64,000 bases of DNA from Mycolicibacterium duvalii (lineage in GTDB: Bacteria; Actinomycetota; Actinomycetes; Mycobacteriales; Mycobacteriaceae): positions 1,488,001 through 1,552,000 of the forward strand of contig NZ_AP022563.1 of NCBI RefSeq assembly GCF_010726645.1, read 5' to 3'. The notes below the pieces were generated by a model. The model was not told the origin of the DNA. It did no database searches and saw only the letters and a list, made by a program, of their open reading frames with translations. Both the position numbers and the translations under genes were made by a program. How positions within the stretch are numbered: position 1 is the stretch's first letter; the number at the start of each line of letters is the position of its first letter. Below, in pieces: positions 62,637 to 64,000 of this stretch.

Positions 62637-64000
62637 TCAGGCGGTGCTCTCCCGGTCCGATCGGGCCGCGTCGAGCAGTTCCCGTGCGTGCGCGCGCCCG
62701 CTGTCGGTCTCCCCGAGCCCGGCCAGCATGCGGGCCAATTCGGCCACCCGGTCCTCGTCCTGCAGGCGCACCACCCGACTCGACTTGGGTCCGCTCTCGA
62801 CCACCAGATGTACGTCGGCGTAGGCGGCCACCTGGGGCAGGTGGGTCACGACGATGACCTGGTGGGTGCGCGCCAGGCGGGCCAGCCGGCGACCGATCTG
62901 CACCGCCGCGCGTCCACCGACGCCGGCGTCGACCTCATCGAAGACCATCGTGGTGCCCTCCGTCGACGCCGCCAGCACCACTTCCAGCGCGAGCATCACC
63001 CGCGACAGCTCACCGCCGGACGCGCTCTTGTGCAGCGGCAGGATGTCCGCGCCGCGGTGGGCGGAGAAGCCGAACTCGACGGCGTCGACACCGTCGCGCC
63101 CGGCGTGCACGGTGTCACCGGACGGCAGCGGCAGCGGCGCGGTGTCGTCCGCGCGCGCGAGCAGTGGACTCACCGCGATGGTGAAGTCCGCGCCGGCCAT
63201 CGCCAGGCCGGACAACTCGGCGGTGACGGCCTTCGACAGCCCCCGTGCGGCTTTGACGCGGGCCTTGCTGACGTCCTGCGCCGCGGCCGCCACCTTGGCC
63301 TGCAGTTCCTCGACGCGGCGCTCGAGACTGCCCAGCGCCTCCTCGGACACGTCGAGCTGTCCGAGCTGCTCACGCGCCTCACCGGCCCACTGCAGGACAC
63401 CGTCGATGTCGGCGGCGTACTTGCGCGTCAACGTCCGCAGCTCGGCTTGGCGCGCCAGCTTGGTCTCCAAAGTGCTGGCATCGGTAGGCAATTCGGAGAT
63501 GAAGCGGCCGAGCTCGCCGGACACGTCGACCAGCACGGCCAGCGCGGAGTCCAGTTGCTCGGCCAGCGCCTTGAGTTGTGAGTCGTCGGTGCCCTCCAGC
63601 ACGGTGCGGGCCTGCCCGACCGCGCTGGCCGCCGCCTGCACGGCAAAGGCGTCGGGGGCGGCGCTGATGTCGCCGTCGCCGGACAACGCCGAGCGCGCGG
63701 TCTGCACCGCGTCGCGCAACGCGTCGAGCTCGGAGAGCCGGCGGATGTCGTCGACCAGGTCGACGTCCTCGCCGGGCCGCGGTGCGACCACGTCGATCTC
63801 GTTGAGCGCGAACTGCAACCGGTCGGCTTCCTGGGCCAGTTCCCGGGTGCGGCGGCGACGGTCCTCGAGGTCCCGCTTGGCCTGCAACCACGTCTCCCGC
63901 GCGGCCCGGTACCGGGCCAACGGGGCCTGCACCGCGGCGTAGTGGTCCAGCGCCGCGCGCTGGTGGTCGGGCCGCATCAGGCGCAGTTGGTCGTTCTGTC
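62637..64000 (-). CDS. recN: DNA repair protein RecN (5' end outside window)
   Basis: Only the C-terminal ~454 residues are in view. The long coiled coil (LEDRRRRTRELAQEADRLQ and AAAQDVSKARVKAARG) leads to the ABC signature SASGGELSRVMLALE, Walker B TMVFDEVDAGVGG and the H-loop VVTHLPQVAAYAD. RecN is an SMC-like ATPase for double-strand-break repair. It precedes steA as in M. tuberculosis. Confidence 0.95.
   Translation of the reverse strand, partial: QNDQLRLMRPDHQRAALDHYAAVQAPLARYRAARETWLQAKRDLEDRRRRTRELAQEADRLQFALNEIDVVAPRPGEDVDLVDDIRRLSELDALRDAVQTARSALSGDGDISAAPDAFAVQAAASAVGQARTVLEGTDDSQLKALAEQLDSALAVLVDVSGELGRFISELPTDASTLETKLARQAELRTLTRKYAADIDGVLQWAGEAREQLGQLDVSEEALGSLERRVEELQAKVAAAAQDVSKARVKAARGLSKAVTAELSGLAMAGADFTIAVSPLLARADDTAPLPLPSGDTVHAGRDGVDAVEFGFSAHRGADILPLHKSASGGELSRVMLALEVVLAASTEGTTMVFDEVDAGVGGRAAVQIGRRLARLARTHQVIVVTHLPQVAAYADVHLVVESGPKSSRVVRLQDEDRVAELARMLAGLGETDSGRAHARELLDAARSDRESTA

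Overview
The window is high-GC actinobacterial DNA, and gene content and order point to a Mycobacterium (Mycolicibacterium-type) chromosome. The right end (recN, steA, mctB, pyrG, a NUDIX hydrolase, xerD, soj/parA, scpA, scpB, an rluB-type synthase, cmk, der) follows the order of M. tuberculosis Rv1696-Rv1713. The left end carries a monomeric NADP isocitrate dehydrogenase, PknH-sensor-type and other lipoproteins, a cytochrome P450 with a TetR regulator, and an amidohydrolase. GTG starts and 1-4 base stop/start overlaps are common.

Layout. (1) 1-11.46 kb: ordinary chromosomal genes. (2) 11,497-47,180: a 35.6-kb integrated element bounded by a perfect 45-bp direct repeat. The right repeat is the 3' half of an intact tRNA-Pro(GGG) gene. 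The left repeat is the orphaned original 3' half, still followed on the minus strand by its old terminator. A tyrosine integrase and an excisionase sit just inside the right end. (3) 47.1-64 kb: chromosome again: tRNA-Pro, a photolyase, two TauE/SafE permeases, then the chromosome segregation, ribosome biogenesis and nucleotide metabolism block.

The element reads from left to right as follows. First comes a Met/Gly/His-rich copper-type operon behind a CsoR/RicR-like palindrome. It is flanked by two decayed copies of a P-type ATPase (one tiny; one long, with the phosphorylated Asp changed to Val) and a resolvase remnant. Next is a DsbA-like protein with a divergent CadC/CmtR-type regulator and a DUF3703 gene. 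Then comes a cadmium-type operon, arsR - P1B ATPase - cadD - tlpA, read leftward from a perfect 20-bp palindrome, and after it a coupled pair of methyltransferases. Small unknown genes, a Phd/YefM-type antitoxin and a sigma-like protein follow, and then a 1528-residue MobF relaxase-helicase with an oriT-like upstream gap. HigBA and an unknown three-gene envelope/secretion-like operon come next. The middle gene of that operon is cut by an IS4-family insertion with a 10-bp target duplication. After it come a serine resolvase, an RHH-YfbU protein, a compact four-gene cassette of two tandem DWG-motif microproteins plus two membrane proteins, orphan antitoxin-tail microproteins, and the xis-int module. 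No type IV secretion ATPase, coupling protein or FtsK-like translocase is present, so the element looks mobilizable (an IME) rather than self-transmissible.

The best candidates for undescribed biology are the DWG microprotein/membrane cassette (42.0-43.4 kb) and the IS-disrupted operon (34.1-39.3 kb). Next are the two copies of an orphan antitoxin-tail microprotein, the integrase with an inserted winged-helix-like segment, and a Cys-Cys upstream ORF before a TauE/SafE gene in the chromosome. Family names come from motif recognition only; no database search was possible.
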